The notes: generated by a model from the sequence alone, not told the origin. Shown: positions 7,501 to 17,063, numbered from the stretch's first letter. The stretch is DNA of 64,000 nucleotides from Emticicia sp. BO119 (GCF_013912375.1 NZ_JACETV010000004.1:372001-436000); one strand, 5' to 3'. Made by a program: numbers and translations.

Positions 7501-10500
7501 ATGAAACAACTACTACAAAAAATGCTGCTTGTGTTTGCCGTGCTCCTGAGCTGGCAGTTTGCACAAGCTCAAAACCGAACTGTTTCGGGAAAAGTTTCTG
7601 ACGTAGGAGGTTCTCCTCTTCCGGGTGTTAGTGTTACGGTAAAAGGTACTACGCAAGGTGCCATCACAGATGCGGCTGGTAAATTTTCAGTTCAAGCCTC
7701 AAGTAATGCGGTTTTAGTATTTAGTTACATCGGGTTCAAAGCGCAGGAGATTGCTTCTGCCGGAAGAACCACAATCGATGTATCGTTGGAAGAAGATGCG
7801 GCCGCTTTAAGCGAAGTGGTTGTGGTTGGTTATGGTTCTCAAAAGAAAAGCCAGACTACCGGTGCTATTTCGTCAGTAAGTGCGAAACAGATCCAGGAAA
7901 TGCCTATTACCAGTTTAGGCCAGGCAATGCAAGGCCGTGTGGCTGGGGTTGACGTTTCACAATCAGGTTCAAGACCAGGTTCAGTGCCAAAAATTCTGAT
8001 TCGTGGTCGTCGTTCGTTCAATGCAGGTAACGACCCACTTTATGTGGTTGATGGTATTCCGCTTTCAGCAGGTTACGAAGATTTGAATCCAAGCGATGTT
8101 CAGTCAATGGAGGTTTTAAAAGATGCTACCGCTACAGCCATCTATGGTGCCAGAGGTGCTAATGGGGTTGTACTTGTAACCACTAAGAGAGGCGCGGTAA
8201 AAGGAAAAACAACAGTAAGTTTTGATACTTATGGTGGAGTTTCTACACCGTTAGATAAAATCCAGTTATTTAGCGGCCCAGAGTTTTTAGAGTATGTAAG
8301 AGAGGCTTACAGAGCTACCAATAATTATAAAGATGCTAATGGTAACCCTGTACCAACAGGTGTGGGCGACCCTGCCGCTGATGCAAAAGTAGCCGTATTA
8401 GGTGGTGACCCTGCTGTTGCGAAAGGTATTGCCAATGGTACTAACACCGACTGGCAGGATTTGCTTTTACGTAATGGTGTAATGCAAAACCACTCATTGG
8501 GTGTACAAGGGGGCAATGATAAAACGCAGTTTTATATTTCAGGAGGCTATTTTCAGGATAAAGGAATTACGGCTGGTCTTGATTACACCCGTATGTCTTT
8601 GAGAATTAACATTGACCACAATATCAATAACCGCCTGAAAGTAGGTATCTCGTCTTACACAATGTATAGCATCAGAAATGGCGAAAACCTGAATCCTTAC
8701 GGGATGACAATCCAGCAAAACCCATTGGCAGTGCCTTATGATGATAAAGGAAATATCATTTTCTCGCCAACTAATGATGCTTTGTTGACAAACCCGTTAG
8801 CTGAAATTGTACCGGGTGCGCAAGTTGACGAGACTAAAAAATATCGCTTGTTCAATAGCTTGTATGCGGAAGTTAAAATCATAGAAGGCCTGAAATATCG
8901 TATAAACTTCGGTCCTGACTTTACTATTCAGAGATGGGGAAGATTTGTAGGATCAGCCACTAATGCTCGTAAACTTGGTGATCCACAAGCCTCAGTTCAG
9001 AATAACAATGGCTTTAACTGGACACTTGAAAACATCGTTAATTACAACAAAACATTTGGTGGCAAACATAATTTGGGTGTTACTTTATTGCACTCAATTC
9101 AAAGAGATAATTTCGAGGTTTACAGAACAGAAGTACAGGGTGTGCCTGCAGAATCGCAACAATTCTATAACTTAGGTAATGCAAGTTCAGTATTATTGGT
9201 AGGTAGTGGTTTGACACAATGGACGATCAACTCTTACATGGCTCGTGTGAACTACGATTTTAATGATAAGTATCTCCTGACTGCTACATTACGTCGTGAT
9301 GGTTCAAGCCGTTTCGGGGCTAATACCAAATATGGTAACTTCCCTGGTATAGCTTTGGGCTGGAATATCAGCAATGAATCATTCATGAAACAAATCACCT
9401 GGTTAGACTTATTAAAACTGAGAGCGGGTTGGGGTGTAGTAGGTAATCAGGGGGTAGCTCCTTATCAGACACAAGGTTTGTTAACCAGAACAGCCTATGC
9501 CTGGGGATCAGTAGCAGCATTTGGTTATAGACCATCTACTATCGGAAATCCTGACCTGAAATGGGAATCTTCTGCTACAGCTAATATCGGTTTAGATTTC
9601 AGCTTCTTAAGAGGTAGAATCCAGGGTTCATTAGAATTATATGAAACTAATACTACTGACCTTCTATTATCTGACCAACTTCCAGGATCAATTGGCTTCG
9701 GTTCTGTAACCAGAAACGTAGGCCAGACCCGTAATAAAGGTATTGAGTTGGGTGTAACAACCGTAAACGTAAACTCTCCAAGTGGTTTCAAATGGACAAC
9801 TGACTTTACCTTTACTAAAAACAAAGAGGCAATCATCTCATTATATAATGGTAAAGTTGATGACTTAGGAAACCGTTGGTTTATTGGCCAGCCATTAAAC
9901 TCTTACTTTGATTACAAGAAAGTGGGTATCTGGCAAACAAATGAAGCTGACCTGGCAAAATCGTTTGGTAGCGAGGTTGGTCAGATCAGAGTACAGGATA
10001 CAAATGGTGATGGTAAAATCACAGCTGCCGACCGTGTATTGTTAGGTTCAGACATCCCTAATTTCAGTGCTGGGTTCACAACCAGATTCGAATACAAAGG
10101 CTTTGATTTATCTGCTTTCTTGTTTGGTCGTTTCGGAAACATGATTGTAAGTGGTTTCCATCAGGATAGAAACCAGTTGGCTGGTAGATACGAACAGATT
10201 AAAGTTGACTACTGGACACCAAATAACCCTACCAACGAATTCCCTCGTCCGAAAAGTAATCAGGAGTTCCCGGTTTATAATACCACTCTGATTTATTTTG
10301 ATGGTACTTTTGTTAAATTAAGAAATGTTAATTTCGGCTATACTTTCTCACCAAAAATCGCCAAAAAATTGGGCATGGAGTCTCTACGTGTGTACACAAG
10401 TATTCAACAGCCTAAAATCTGGTCTTCATACCGTGACAAATACAATGGTATTGACCCAGAAGCAACGATTACTTCTTCGGGTAATGGTACCACCTCTGTT

Positions 10501-10560
10501 AGTTCAAACGTTGTACCTGCTACTTCGGTTACTACCTTTGGTCTGAACGTGAGATTCTAA
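7501..10560 (+). CDS. SusC/RagA-family TonB-dependent outer-membrane transporter
   Basis: Imports oligosaccharides or glycosides across the outer membrane with the SusD partner that follows 26 nt later. Order of domains: signal peptide (1-23), carboxypeptidase-regulatory-like beta-sandwich (about 27-105; SGKVSDVGGSPLPGVSVTVK), the SusC signature SEVVVVGYGSQKK (about 103-115), plug domain with PLYVVDGIPLS and AIYGARGANGVVLVTTK (about 140-245), then the 22-strand barrel ending in the terminal aromatic residue VRF. 1019 residues is typical. There is no N-terminal STN or anti-sigma interaction domain, so it is a plain transporter rather than a signal transducer. The transported glycan cannot be read from the sequence; the neighbouring GH3, DUF1080 and oxidoreductase genes point to a glycoside. 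Confidence 0.95.
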   Translation: MKQLLQKMLLVFAVLLSWQFAQAQNRTVSGKVSDVGGSPLPGVSVTVKGTTQGAITDAAGKFSVQASSNAVLVFSYIGFKAQEIASAGRTTIDVSLEEDAAALSEVVVVGYGSQKKSQTTGAISSVSAKQIQEMPITSLGQAMQGRVAGVDVSQSGSRPGSVPKILIRGRRSFNAGNDPLYVVDGIPLSAGYEDLNPSDVQSMEVLKDATATAIYGARGANGVVLVTTKRGAVKGKTTVSFDTYGGVSTPLDKIQLFSGPEFLEYVREAYRATNNYKDANGNPVPTGVGDPAADAKVAVLGGDPAVAKGIANGTNTDWQDLLLRNGVMQNHSLGVQGGNDKTQFYISGGYFQDKGITAGLDYTRMSLRINIDHNINNRLKVGISSYTMYSIRNGENLNPYGMTIQQNPLAVPYDDKGNIIFSPTNDALLTNPLAEIVPGAQVDETKKYRLFNSLYAEVKIIEGLKYRINFGPDFTIQRWGRFVGSATNARKLGDPQASVQNNNGFNWTLENIVNYNKTFGGKHNLGVTLLHSIQRDNFEVYRTEVQGVPAESQQFYNLGNASSVLLVGSGLTQWTINSYMARVNYDFNDKYLLTATLRRDGSSRFGANTKYGNFPGIALGWNISNESFMKQITWLDLLKLRAGWGVVGNQGVAPYQTQGLLTRTAYAWGSVAAFGYRPSTIGNPDLKWESSATANIGLDFSFLRGRIQGSLELYETNTTDLLLSDQLPGSIGFGSVTRNVGQTRNKGIELGVTTVNVNSPSGFKWTTDFTFTKNKEAIISLYNGKVDDLGNRWFIGQPLNSYFDYKKVGIWQTNEADLAKSFGSEVGQIRVQDTNGDGKITAADRVLLGSDIPNFSAGFTTRFEYKGFDLSAFLFGRFGNMIVSGFHQDRNQLAGRYEQIKVDYWTPNNPTNEFPRPKSNQEFPVYNTTLIYFDGTFVKLRNVNFGYTFSPKIAKKLGMESLRVYTSIQQPKIWSSYRDKYNGIDPEATITSSGNGTTSVSSNVVPATSVTTFGLNVRF

Positions 10561-10586
10561 GTCGAAAAACTCTAATTATTAAGAAA

Positions 10587-12269
10587 ATGAAACTAAAAAA
10601 TATATTAAAACCAATCAAAGTCTTAGGAGTAATGTCAATGCTTCTGGCAACTCAGTCTTGCAAGGATTTATTGGACGAGGAAGTAGTATCAGGTATCGGC
10701 AACGATTATATGAACACTACAAAAGGGTTTGAAGATGCGGTAAAATCAGCGTATTCATCACTCAGATATTTCTACGGAAGCCAGCAAGGCTTAACACTGA
10801 CCGAATATGGTACTGATATTTATGCAACAGGCGCAGATGGTGGCTATAAAGGCTTTCACTTCTACGATACACAGATGCAGCCTACTGTTGATTATCTCAT
10901 TAATACATGGGACGAGCTATATCGTGGTATCAATACCTGTAATGCTATTATTGACAGAGCTCCCAAGGCAGCCGTATCAGATGCTGTCAAAAAGCTAAGA
11001 GTAGCAGAGGCTAAATTCTTAAGAGCACATTACTATTATATCCTGTTCATGCAATGGGGTGGAGTAGACTTAAGATTGACTGAAACACTGGCACCTACCA
11101 AGGAAACCTCAAGAGCTACAGATGCCCAGATGTACACAGCCATCATTAATGATCTGAACGATGCAGTAGCTAATCTGGAAGCCAAAGGTCATTCGTCAGA
11201 CTATGGCCGTGCAACTAAGGCCTCTGCAGAAGCACTTTTGGCCAAAGTTTATCTGGCAAAAGCCTATTCGTCTTCAAAAGCTGCCGATGATTTCTCAAAA
11301 GCTGCAACACTTTGTAATAGTGTAATTAATAATTACGGTTTCAAATTATTAGACGATTTTGCATCAGTACATGATGAAAACAATCAGCAGAATAGTGAGG
11401 TTGTATATGCAGTACAATACACCTCTGACCCACTAACCAACCTAACCAACAATACAGGTGCGGTAAATGGTGGTAACAACCTGCACTTGTTTTTCGGTAT
11501 GCAATATGACGTACAGCCGGGTATGAAACGTGACGTATTCTACGGAAGACCATTTAAACGTCTGCGTCCTACAGCTTATCTTTTGAATACTGTTTTTGCC
11601 GACAGAACCAATGATTCTCGTTACAAAAAGACTTTCAGAGATACCTGGTTGAGTAATAACCCAGGAGCTAACCTGAATGCTTCTTTTGATAACTCAAAAT
11701 CTAAGCTTACGTTTGCTGCTGGAGATACCGCTATCTTTATTCCTGGCTACGAAATGTCTGTAGACGAGCGCGCGAAGAAAAAATATCAGGTATTGGTACC
11801 AAGTGCTTATAGCGAAGCCTTGTTCCCGACTTTAATGAAGTTTTTTGATACCAAACGTCCCGACCTTACCTATGAAGCAGGTAGCCGTGACTACTTCGTG
11901 TTCCGTTTGGCAGATATTTACCTGATGTTAGCCGAAGCTCAATTGAAGGCTGGAAATGTATCTGAAGCAACCAAAGCAATTAATATGGTTCGTTACAGAG
12001 CGGGCTGGCCGGGTAAAAAAGATGCTATGCTAATTACAGATGCCCAAATGAACTTCGAAATGATTGTCGAAGAAAGAGCGAGAGAATTGGCTGGCGAACA
12101 AATGCGTTGGGTAGATTTGAAACGTTGGGGAATATTAGTAGACAGAGTGAAAAAATATAACCCACAAGCAGCGGGTAATATCACAGATAAACACTATGTG
12201 CGTCCAATCCCTCAGACACAAATCGACAGATCAGCACAGGGGGCGTTTGCACAAAATCCAGGATTTTAG
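10587..12269 (+). CDS. SusD/RagB-family outer-membrane nutrient-binding lipoprotein
   Basis: Surface lipoprotein that caps the SusC channel and binds the glycan. The lipobox is visible in MLLATQSCKDL (lipid-modified Cys about residue 26). TPR-like helices with the SusD landmarks follow: NTWDELYRGINTCNAII (about 106-122), VAEAKFLRAHYYYILFMQWGG (143-163), and the C-terminal SusD domain with RLADIYLMLAEAQLKAGN and EERARELAGEQMRWVDLKRWG (about 500-520). The C-terminal region ends with NPGF, also characteristic. 560 residues is usual. Translationally close to SusC (26 nt), followed by a hairpin terminator that separates it from the epimerase-like gene. Confidence 0.95.
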   Translation: MKLKNILKPIKVLGVMSMLLATQSCKDLLDEEVVSGIGNDYMNTTKGFEDAVKSAYSSLRYFYGSQQGLTLTEYGTDIYATGADGGYKGFHFYDTQMQPTVDYLINTWDELYRGINTCNAIIDRAPKAAVSDAVKKLRVAEAKFLRAHYYYILFMQWGGVDLRLTETLAPTKETSRATDAQMYTAIINDLNDAVANLEAKGHSSDYGRATKASAEALLAKVYLAKAYSSSKAADDFSKAATLCNSVINNYGFKLLDDFASVHDENNQQNSEVVYAVQYTSDPLTNLTNNTGAVNGGNNLHLFFGMQYDVQPGMKRDVFYGRPFKRLRPTAYLLNTVFADRTNDSRYKKTFRDTWLSNNPGANLNASFDNSKSKLTFAAGDTAIFIPGYEMSVDERAKKKYQVLVPSAYSEALFPTLMKFFDTKRPDLTYEAGSRDYFVFRLADIYLMLAEAQLKAGNVSEATKAINMVRYRAGWPGKKDAMLITDAQMNFEMIVEERARELAGEQMRWVDLKRWGILVDRVKKYNPQAAGNITDKHYVRPIPQTQIDRSAQGAFAQNPGF

Positions 12270-12296
12270 TTAGTTTTGTTTCATCATAGTTCATTG

Positions 12297-12332
12297 GAGA
12301 GGCTCCTTCATTTCAAGGAGTCCTCTCTTTTT
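12297..12332 (+). terminator. intrinsic terminator after SusD
   Basis: GAGAGGCTCCTT pairs with AAGGAG-T-CCTCTC (one bulged T), 6-nt loop, followed by TTTTT. It probably attenuates or ends the SusCD transcript before the enzymes. Confidence 0.8.
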
Positions 12333-12379
12333 AAGTTTTAGTAATTCAACATTTATTCATAATAAACATAATCAACCCC

Positions 12380-13270
12380 ATGAACCGCAGAGACTTCCTC
12401 GCTCAGGCGTCGCTACTGACTGCATCTTCACTCATTTCGTTTGAAAGTTTGGCCGCTGCAAAAGTTAAACATAAAATGGCATATTCGGCTATTACCTGGA
12501 ATGGTAACGACCTCGTAGCTATCAAAGACATTGCCGCTTTAGGCTTCAAAGGAATACAGTTAAGAGCAAACACCTACGCACCTTTCAAAGATAAGCCACA
12601 AGACTTAAAAGATATTTTAGACCAGAACGGCCTTACTTTAGCTATGTTCTCAAGCGGAAACGTAGGTATAAGTGATGATATTTCTAAAGATCTGGAAACA
12701 CATCTCAACCACGCACGTTTCATAAAAGCCTTAGGAGGAAAATCATTACAGATAACCAATAATTCACGTCCGAAAGACAGGATGCCGACAACAGAAGAAT
12801 TGAAGAAATATGCAAAGAATATGTCGGAAATCTCTAAACAAATAATAGGAGAAACGGGTGTTCAACCGGCATGGCACAATCATATGCACCAATTGGGCGA
12901 AACACCAGAGGAGGTTGAAATTGTCGCTACAAGCATGGATACCAACTATATTAAGCTGGAACTTGATGTGGCTCACTATACACAAGGAGGCGGAAATGCA
13001 GCTGATGCCGTTATTAAATATAAAGATATTCTGTATGCTACACATATCAAAGATACGAAGCCTGCCGAAAGCAAATCAGGGTATCAGTTTGTAGAGTTGG
13101 GGCAGGGGCGTGTCGATTTTCCGGCTATTTTTAAAGCATTAGAAAAGATTAAATTCAAAGGCTGGAATGTAATAGAATTAGATTCGGTGCCTGTAAAAGG
13201 AAGAACAGCCCTCGAGAGCGGCCAGACCAGCAAAAAGTATCTGGAATCAATAAATATTAAATTCTCCTGA
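12380..13270 (+). CDS. exported sugar phosphate isomerase/epimerase-like TIM-barrel protein
   Basis: Xylose-isomerase-like TIM barrel (AP-endonuclease 2 fold), commonly annotated 'sugar phosphate isomerase/epimerase'. An N-terminal Tat-type signal (MNRRDFLAQASLLTASS) suggests export in folded form, so it works on non-phosphorylated sugars in the periplasm. Candidate metal ligands occur as AWHNHMHQLG (about 170-179), LELDVAHYTQGG (194-205), THIKDTK (223-229) and the late VIELDS (about 275-280). Several members of this fold act on 3-keto sugars or on enol/lyase products, which fits the oxidoreductase and DUF1080 genes downstream; the precise reaction is inference. 296 residues is normal. Separated from SusD by a terminator and from the next gene by a 400-nt scar. 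Confidence 0.8.
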   Translation: MNRRDFLAQASLLTASSLISFESLAAAKVKHKMAYSAITWNGNDLVAIKDIAALGFKGIQLRANTYAPFKDKPQDLKDILDQNGLTLAMFSSGNVGISDDISKDLETHLNHARFIKALGGKSLQITNNSRPKDRMPTTEELKKYAKNMSEISKQIIGETGVQPAWHNHMHQLGETPEEVEIVATSMDTNYIKLELDVAHYTQGGGNAADAVIKYKDILYATHIKDTKPAESKSGYQFVELGQGRVDFPAIFKALEKIKFKGWNVIELDSVPVKGRTALESGQTSKKYLESINIKFS

Positions 13271-13288
13271 TTGCAGCATAATTCCTGA

Positions 13289-13390
13289 GCACTACTTTTA
13301 ATCGGCAGAACCTGTAGGTCAGCTTCATCAATTGAAGGAGAAGCCGGAATCACTAAGACTTTAGCCAGACTTTTCAAGTTTGCTCATTGA
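13289..13390 (+). pseudogene. possible 3' tail of an IS200/IS605-type tnpB gene
   Basis: The 400-nt space after the epimerase gene has an open plus-strand frame ending TGA at 13390. Its last residues include LLIGRTC, SSIEGEAGIT and KTLARLFKFAH, reminiscent of the variable C-termini of TnpB proteins (a GRT...S-x-x-EAG pattern), followed nine bases later by a perfect hairpin as at IS200/IS605 right ends. The catalytic core of TnpB and the left end are absent. The resemblance is from memory of the family, not from alignment, so this is a tentative call. Confidence 0.3.
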
Positions 13391-13398
13391 ATCAATTG

Positions 13399-13422
13399 CC
13401 ACGGCCTGAAGGAAGGCCGTGG
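13399..13422. repeat. perfect 9-bp GC-rich hairpin, possible IS right-end structure
   Basis: CCACGGCCT-GAAGGA-AGGCCGTGG. It has no T-run, so it is not an ordinary terminator. Hairpins of this kind mark the subterminal ends of IS200/IS605 elements and the 3' part of their omega RNA. Confidence 0.45.
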
Positions 13423-13592
13423 ATTACTCCCATTGTCTGAGCTTTAGTCAAGACTTTAATTTGGGTTTCAGAATCAGCAAACGAGTTTTCATAATAAATC
13501 AATACGCTTTGAAAGTAAATATCGTTAACTATTAAATTCATCAGAAAATTTTATAGGAACAGGCAGAATGTTTATCAAATTTTAGGAATTTT

Positions 13593-13638
13593 TAGACAGA
13601 TAGGTATTAGACAGATAAGTGTATAAATTGTAATTTTG
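13593..13638 (+). promoter_or_regulatory. tandem direct repeat plus -7 element upstream of the DUF1080 gene
   Basis: TTAGACAGATA occurs twice (13593-13603 and 13608-13618, 15-bp period), followed by TAATTTTG (13631-13638), a TAnnTTTG match, 33 nt before the ATG. The repeats occupy the -35 area where a bound activator would sit. The regulator is unknown. Confidence 0.45.
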
Positions 13639-13670
13639 AATAAAAATTATTCAATCCTATTCATACCTGA

Positions 13671-15020
13671 ATGAAAAAAATACTAATTGTTTTTCTGGTT
13701 GTTCAGTCAGTTTTCTACACGGCTGCAGCACAGAAATGGACTTCACTTTTTAATGGAAAAGATCTGAAAGGCTGGAAACAACTAAACGGTAAAGCCAAAT
13801 ATACCATTGAAAACGGCGAAATAGTAGGTACCACAGTATCAGACACCCCTAACTCTTTTCTGGCTACTGAGAAAGATTATGGCGATTTCATCCTCGAATT
13901 GGAGCTGAAAGTCGATAATTCGATGAATTCAGGCATACAATTCCGTAGTTTGTCAAAATCTGATTACAAAGATGGCCGTGTGCATGGCTATCAGATGGAA
14001 ATTGACCCATCAGACCGGGCATGGTCGGGCGGCATTTATGATGAAGCCCGCCGCGATTGGCTGTATATTCCGAATGCTAACCCGGAGGGTAAAAAAGCCT
14101 TTAAGAAAGGCGAATGGAATAAGTATCGCATCGAAGCTATCGGCAATATTATCCGCACCTGGGTAAATGGCGTACCCGTAGCCTATCTGGTTGATGATGT
14201 AACACCAAGCGGCTTTATTGCCCTGCAAGTACACGCTATTGGCAAGAATGATACACCGGGTAAACAGATTCGTTGGAGAAATATCAGAATCCAGACAGAT
14301 AATCTGAAACCAAGCCCTGTTGATAATACGCCCGTAGTAAACCTGTTATTGAATAACTTATCACCACAAGAAAAGGCACAGGGTTTTAAAATGCTTTTCA
14401 ACGGAAAGGATTTCACGGGCTGGAGAGGGGTACACCAGACTACTATGCCCGGAAAGCGTTGGAGTGTAACTGATGGTACAATTAACATAAGCCCATCAGA
14501 TGGTTCTGAAACGGGCAATGATATTGTAACAGATGAGCAATTCGGGGCTTTTGAACTGACTTTTGAGTTTAAACTAACCGAAGGAGCTAATTCGGGTTTA
14601 AAATACTTCGTGAACGAAGATTTTGATTCAGGCGGAAAATCAGGCATAGGGCTTGAATTTCAGGTATTGGACGACGAACGTCACCCTGATGCAAAAATGG
14701 GTGTAGTAGGCAACCGTACACTGGCGAGTTTATATGACCTGATACCATCTTATAAACTGGATAAACGTTTCCAGCGTAAGATTGGCGACTGGAATCAGGC
14801 ACGCCTCGTAGTTTACCCGAATAATATCGTTCAACACTGGTTGAATGGCTTTAAAGTATTAGAATACGAAAGAAAAAGTAATATTTTTAACGCTTTAGTA
14901 GCCCGAAGTAAATATGCGAAGTATAATAACTTTGGAGCAGGCGATAAAGGTCACATTCTGTTGCAGGATCATGGCAATAATGTTTCGTTTAAGAATCTGA
15001 AGATCAGAGAGTTGAAATAA
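13671..15020 (+). CDS. exported protein with two tandem DUF1080 (3-keto-disaccharide hydrolase-type) domains
   Basis: Signal peptide MKKILIVFLVVQSVFYTAAA, then two jelly-roll DUF1080 modules. The first (about 22-210) starts WTSLFNGKDLKGWK and includes NSGIQFR, HGYQMEIDP and YDEARRDWL. The second (about 238-449) starts KMLFNGKDFTGWR and includes NSGLKYF, GIGLEFQVLDDERHPDAK and HWLNGFKVLEYER. The repeated FNGKDxxGW opening shows internal duplication; most family members have one module of about 200-250 residues. DUF1080 proteins are known to cleave 3-keto-glycosides, and the Tat-exported oxidoreductase two genes downstream could make the 3-keto substrate. Periplasmic or surface location is likely. 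Whether both modules are catalytic is unknown. Confidence 0.85.
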   Translation: MKKILIVFLVVQSVFYTAAAQKWTSLFNGKDLKGWKQLNGKAKYTIENGEIVGTTVSDTPNSFLATEKDYGDFILELELKVDNSMNSGIQFRSLSKSDYKDGRVHGYQMEIDPSDRAWSGGIYDEARRDWLYIPNANPEGKKAFKKGEWNKYRIEAIGNIIRTWVNGVPVAYLVDDVTPSGFIALQVHAIGKNDTPGKQIRWRNIRIQTDNLKPSPVDNTPVVNLLLNNLSPQEKAQGFKMLFNGKDFTGWRGVHQTTMPGKRWSVTDGTINISPSDGSETGNDIVTDEQFGAFELTFEFKLTEGANSGLKYFVNEDFDSGGKSGIGLEFQVLDDERHPDAKMGVVGNRTLASLYDLIPSYKLDKRFQRKIGDWNQARLVVYPNNIVQHWLNGFKVLEYERKSNIFNALVARSKYAKYNNFGAGDKGHILLQDHGNNVSFKNLKIRELK

Positions 15021-15041
15021 TCATCTAAACTAAACAATGAT

Positions 15042-17063
15042 ATGAAATCAAAATATCTTTCTATCATACTACTGGTGGTAGGGTTTAGTAATGGTTTTGC
15101 TCAAAAAGTTAAGCAGGCAGATTTAGGTTATCGTTCGGCTAAAATTCTGAAAATAGCTGGTTTAGACTTTAAAGATCTGAATAAAAACGGTAAACTTGAT
15201 AAATACGAAGACTGGCGGTTGCCGAATGACGAAAGAATAAAAGACCTTATTTCTCAGATGACTCTTGAGGAAAAAATAGGTTTTATGATTATCAGCACCA
15301 CGCGCCTCGCAGGAGACAATTCTTTTCAGGCTGGTGCTGCAAGAGCAGAGATTTCAAATGGGTTCAATGAAGAAGATTTGATGCAACCCATCAATATGTT
15401 TACCCGAAAGCCATTGCCTGTACCGATGATGTCAGCAGCAGGAACAACAAAGGGTGTAACAAATTTTCATCTTCGTCATTTTATTCTCCGAGCGAATACG
15501 AATGCCAGAACGATGGCCGAGTGGTCGAATAATTTGCAAGCTTTGTGTGAAAGTTCACGCTTGGGTATTCCTGCTATTGTGGCCTCTAACCCGCGTAATC
15601 ATATAACGATTGATGCTTCTATCGGATTAAGTGTGGGCACTACAGTTTTTTCGAAATGGCCTGGCGAATTGGGTATGGCAGCCATGAGAGATTTGAAGCT
15701 GACTCGTGAGTTTGCCGAAATAGCTGCAAAGGAATGGGTGTCGGTAGGTTTAAGAAAAGGCTATATGTATATGGCTGATTTAGCTACTGAACCACGTTGG
15801 CAACGTATTGAAGGCACCTTTGGTGAAGATGCTGACCTAACTTCGAACATGATTCGTGAGATTGTCTTAGGTTTTCAAGGCAAACAACTGAATAAAAATT
15901 CGGTAGCCATGACAACCAAACATTTTCCGGGTGGTGGCCCACAGATAGGCGGACAAGATTCACACTTTGACTGGGGTAAATATGCGCATTATCCGGGGGG
16001 TATGTTTGATTATCATGTAAAACCTTTTATTGCTGCCATCAATGCAGGTACTTCTGCCATTATGCCTTATTATTCAGCCCCGAAAGATAAGAGTATGGAG
16101 GAGGTTGGGTTTTCTTATAATAAGGCAATCATTCAGGATTTATTACGCAAAAAATTAGGCTTTAAAGGTATTATTAATTCAGATACAGGGCCTATTGATA
16201 TGATGCCCTGGGGTGTTGAAAACCTGACGATTATACAACGCTATCAGAAAGCCCTTGAGGCAGGTGTCGATATTTTCTCAGGAGGTGCTGACCCGGCTCT
16301 TTTACTCGAAACCGTTAAGACCGGATTGGTTTCTGAAGCAAGAATTAACGAATCTGTTACCCGCTTGCTAAGAGAAAAATTTGAACTGGGCTTATTCGAA
16401 AATCCATTTGTTGACACAGAACTTGCTGTAAAAACGGTTGGCAATACGGAGTTTCAGAAAAAGGCCGATATAGCTTTTCGTAAATCGATTGTGTTGTTGA
16501 GAAACGATGCTCAGTTATTACCAATCGCACAAAAGAGAAAGGTTTATTTTGAGACTTATTACGAAAGAGGAGGCCCTCCCGGTGGACAGGCACAAAACCC
16601 TGTTTCTATAAATATTCCGAAAGAGAATAAATGGAATCTTGAGTTTGTAGCCAATAAAGAAGAGGCAGATGTAGTTTTAGTCTGGCTTATTCCTACAGGG
16701 GGTGGGTTGTTCAGCTCACAAGGAAAACCGATAGATTTGAGTTTGTCTAAAAACAAAATCAATGTGTCGCATATCAACGAATTAATCAATTCGAAACCGA
16801 CAGTAGTAGTGGTTAATTATACCAATCCGTGGGTGATTGATGAAATTGATAAAGGGAAGACCCAAACGATTCTGGCCACCTTTAGTACAACACAGGATGC
16901 TGTTTTGGATATTGTAACTGGCAAATTTGATCCAAGCGGAAAAATGCCTTTCAGCACGCCTGTTTCGCAGAAAGCAGCAGAGGACAACAAATCAGATGTA
17001 CCAGGATTTATGGAGCCTGGTTATGCACTATTCAAATTTGGTGATGGGCTGAATTATAAGTAA
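15042..17063 (+). CDS. glycoside hydrolase family 3 protein (beta-glucosidase-like)
   Basis: Exported enzyme hydrolysing beta-glycosides, following the DUF1080 gene by 21 nt. After a signal peptide (ending near GFAQ) comes a short calcium-loop-like motif DLNKNGKLDKYEDW typical of this GH3 subgroup. The N-terminal GH3 barrel shows MTLEEKIGFM, the KHFPGGGPQIGGQDSH substrate loop (about 288-303), and GIINSDTGPIDMM, where the Asp after INS is the expected nucleophile (about residue 382). The alpha/beta sandwich C-domain follows (about 470-640, SIVLLRNDAQLLPI and ending KFGDGLNY). 673 residues, lacking the extra FnIII-like domain of larger members. Its product would be a monosaccharide for import; specificity beyond beta-glucoside/xyloside type is unknown. 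Confidence 0.9.
   Translation: MKSKYLSIILLVVGFSNGFAQKVKQADLGYRSAKILKIAGLDFKDLNKNGKLDKYEDWRLPNDERIKDLISQMTLEEKIGFMIISTTRLAGDNSFQAGAARAEISNGFNEEDLMQPINMFTRKPLPVPMMSAAGTTKGVTNFHLRHFILRANTNARTMAEWSNNLQALCESSRLGIPAIVASNPRNHITIDASIGLSVGTTVFSKWPGELGMAAMRDLKLTREFAEIAAKEWVSVGLRKGYMYMADLATEPRWQRIEGTFGEDADLTSNMIREIVLGFQGKQLNKNSVAMTTKHFPGGGPQIGGQDSHFDWGKYAHYPGGMFDYHVKPFIAAINAGTSAIMPYYSAPKDKSMEEVGFSYNKAIIQDLLRKKLGFKGIINSDTGPIDMMPWGVENLTIIQRYQKALEAGVDIFSGGADPALLLETVKTGLVSEARINESVTRLLREKFELGLFENPFVDTELAVKTVGNTEFQKKADIAFRKSIVLLRNDAQLLPIAQKRKVYFETYYERGGPPGGQAQNPVSINIPKENKWNLEFVANKEEADVVLVWLIPTGGGLFSSQGKPIDLSLSKNKINVSHINELINSKPTVVVVNYTNPWVIDEIDKGKTQTILATFSTTQDAVLDIVTGKFDPSGKMPFSTPVSQKAAEDNKSDVPGFMEPGYALFKFGDGLNYK

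Noticed and set aside
13084-13377. 97-codon minus-strand open frame covering the end of the epimerase gene
   Set aside because: It lies antisense to a convincing gene and its sequence shows no known domain. The plus-strand reading of the gap gives the more plausible IS tail.
13593-13618. Two-copy repeat considered as a CRISPR start
   Set aside because: Only two copies of 11 bp with a 4-nt spacer and no cas genes; it fits a regulator site instead.
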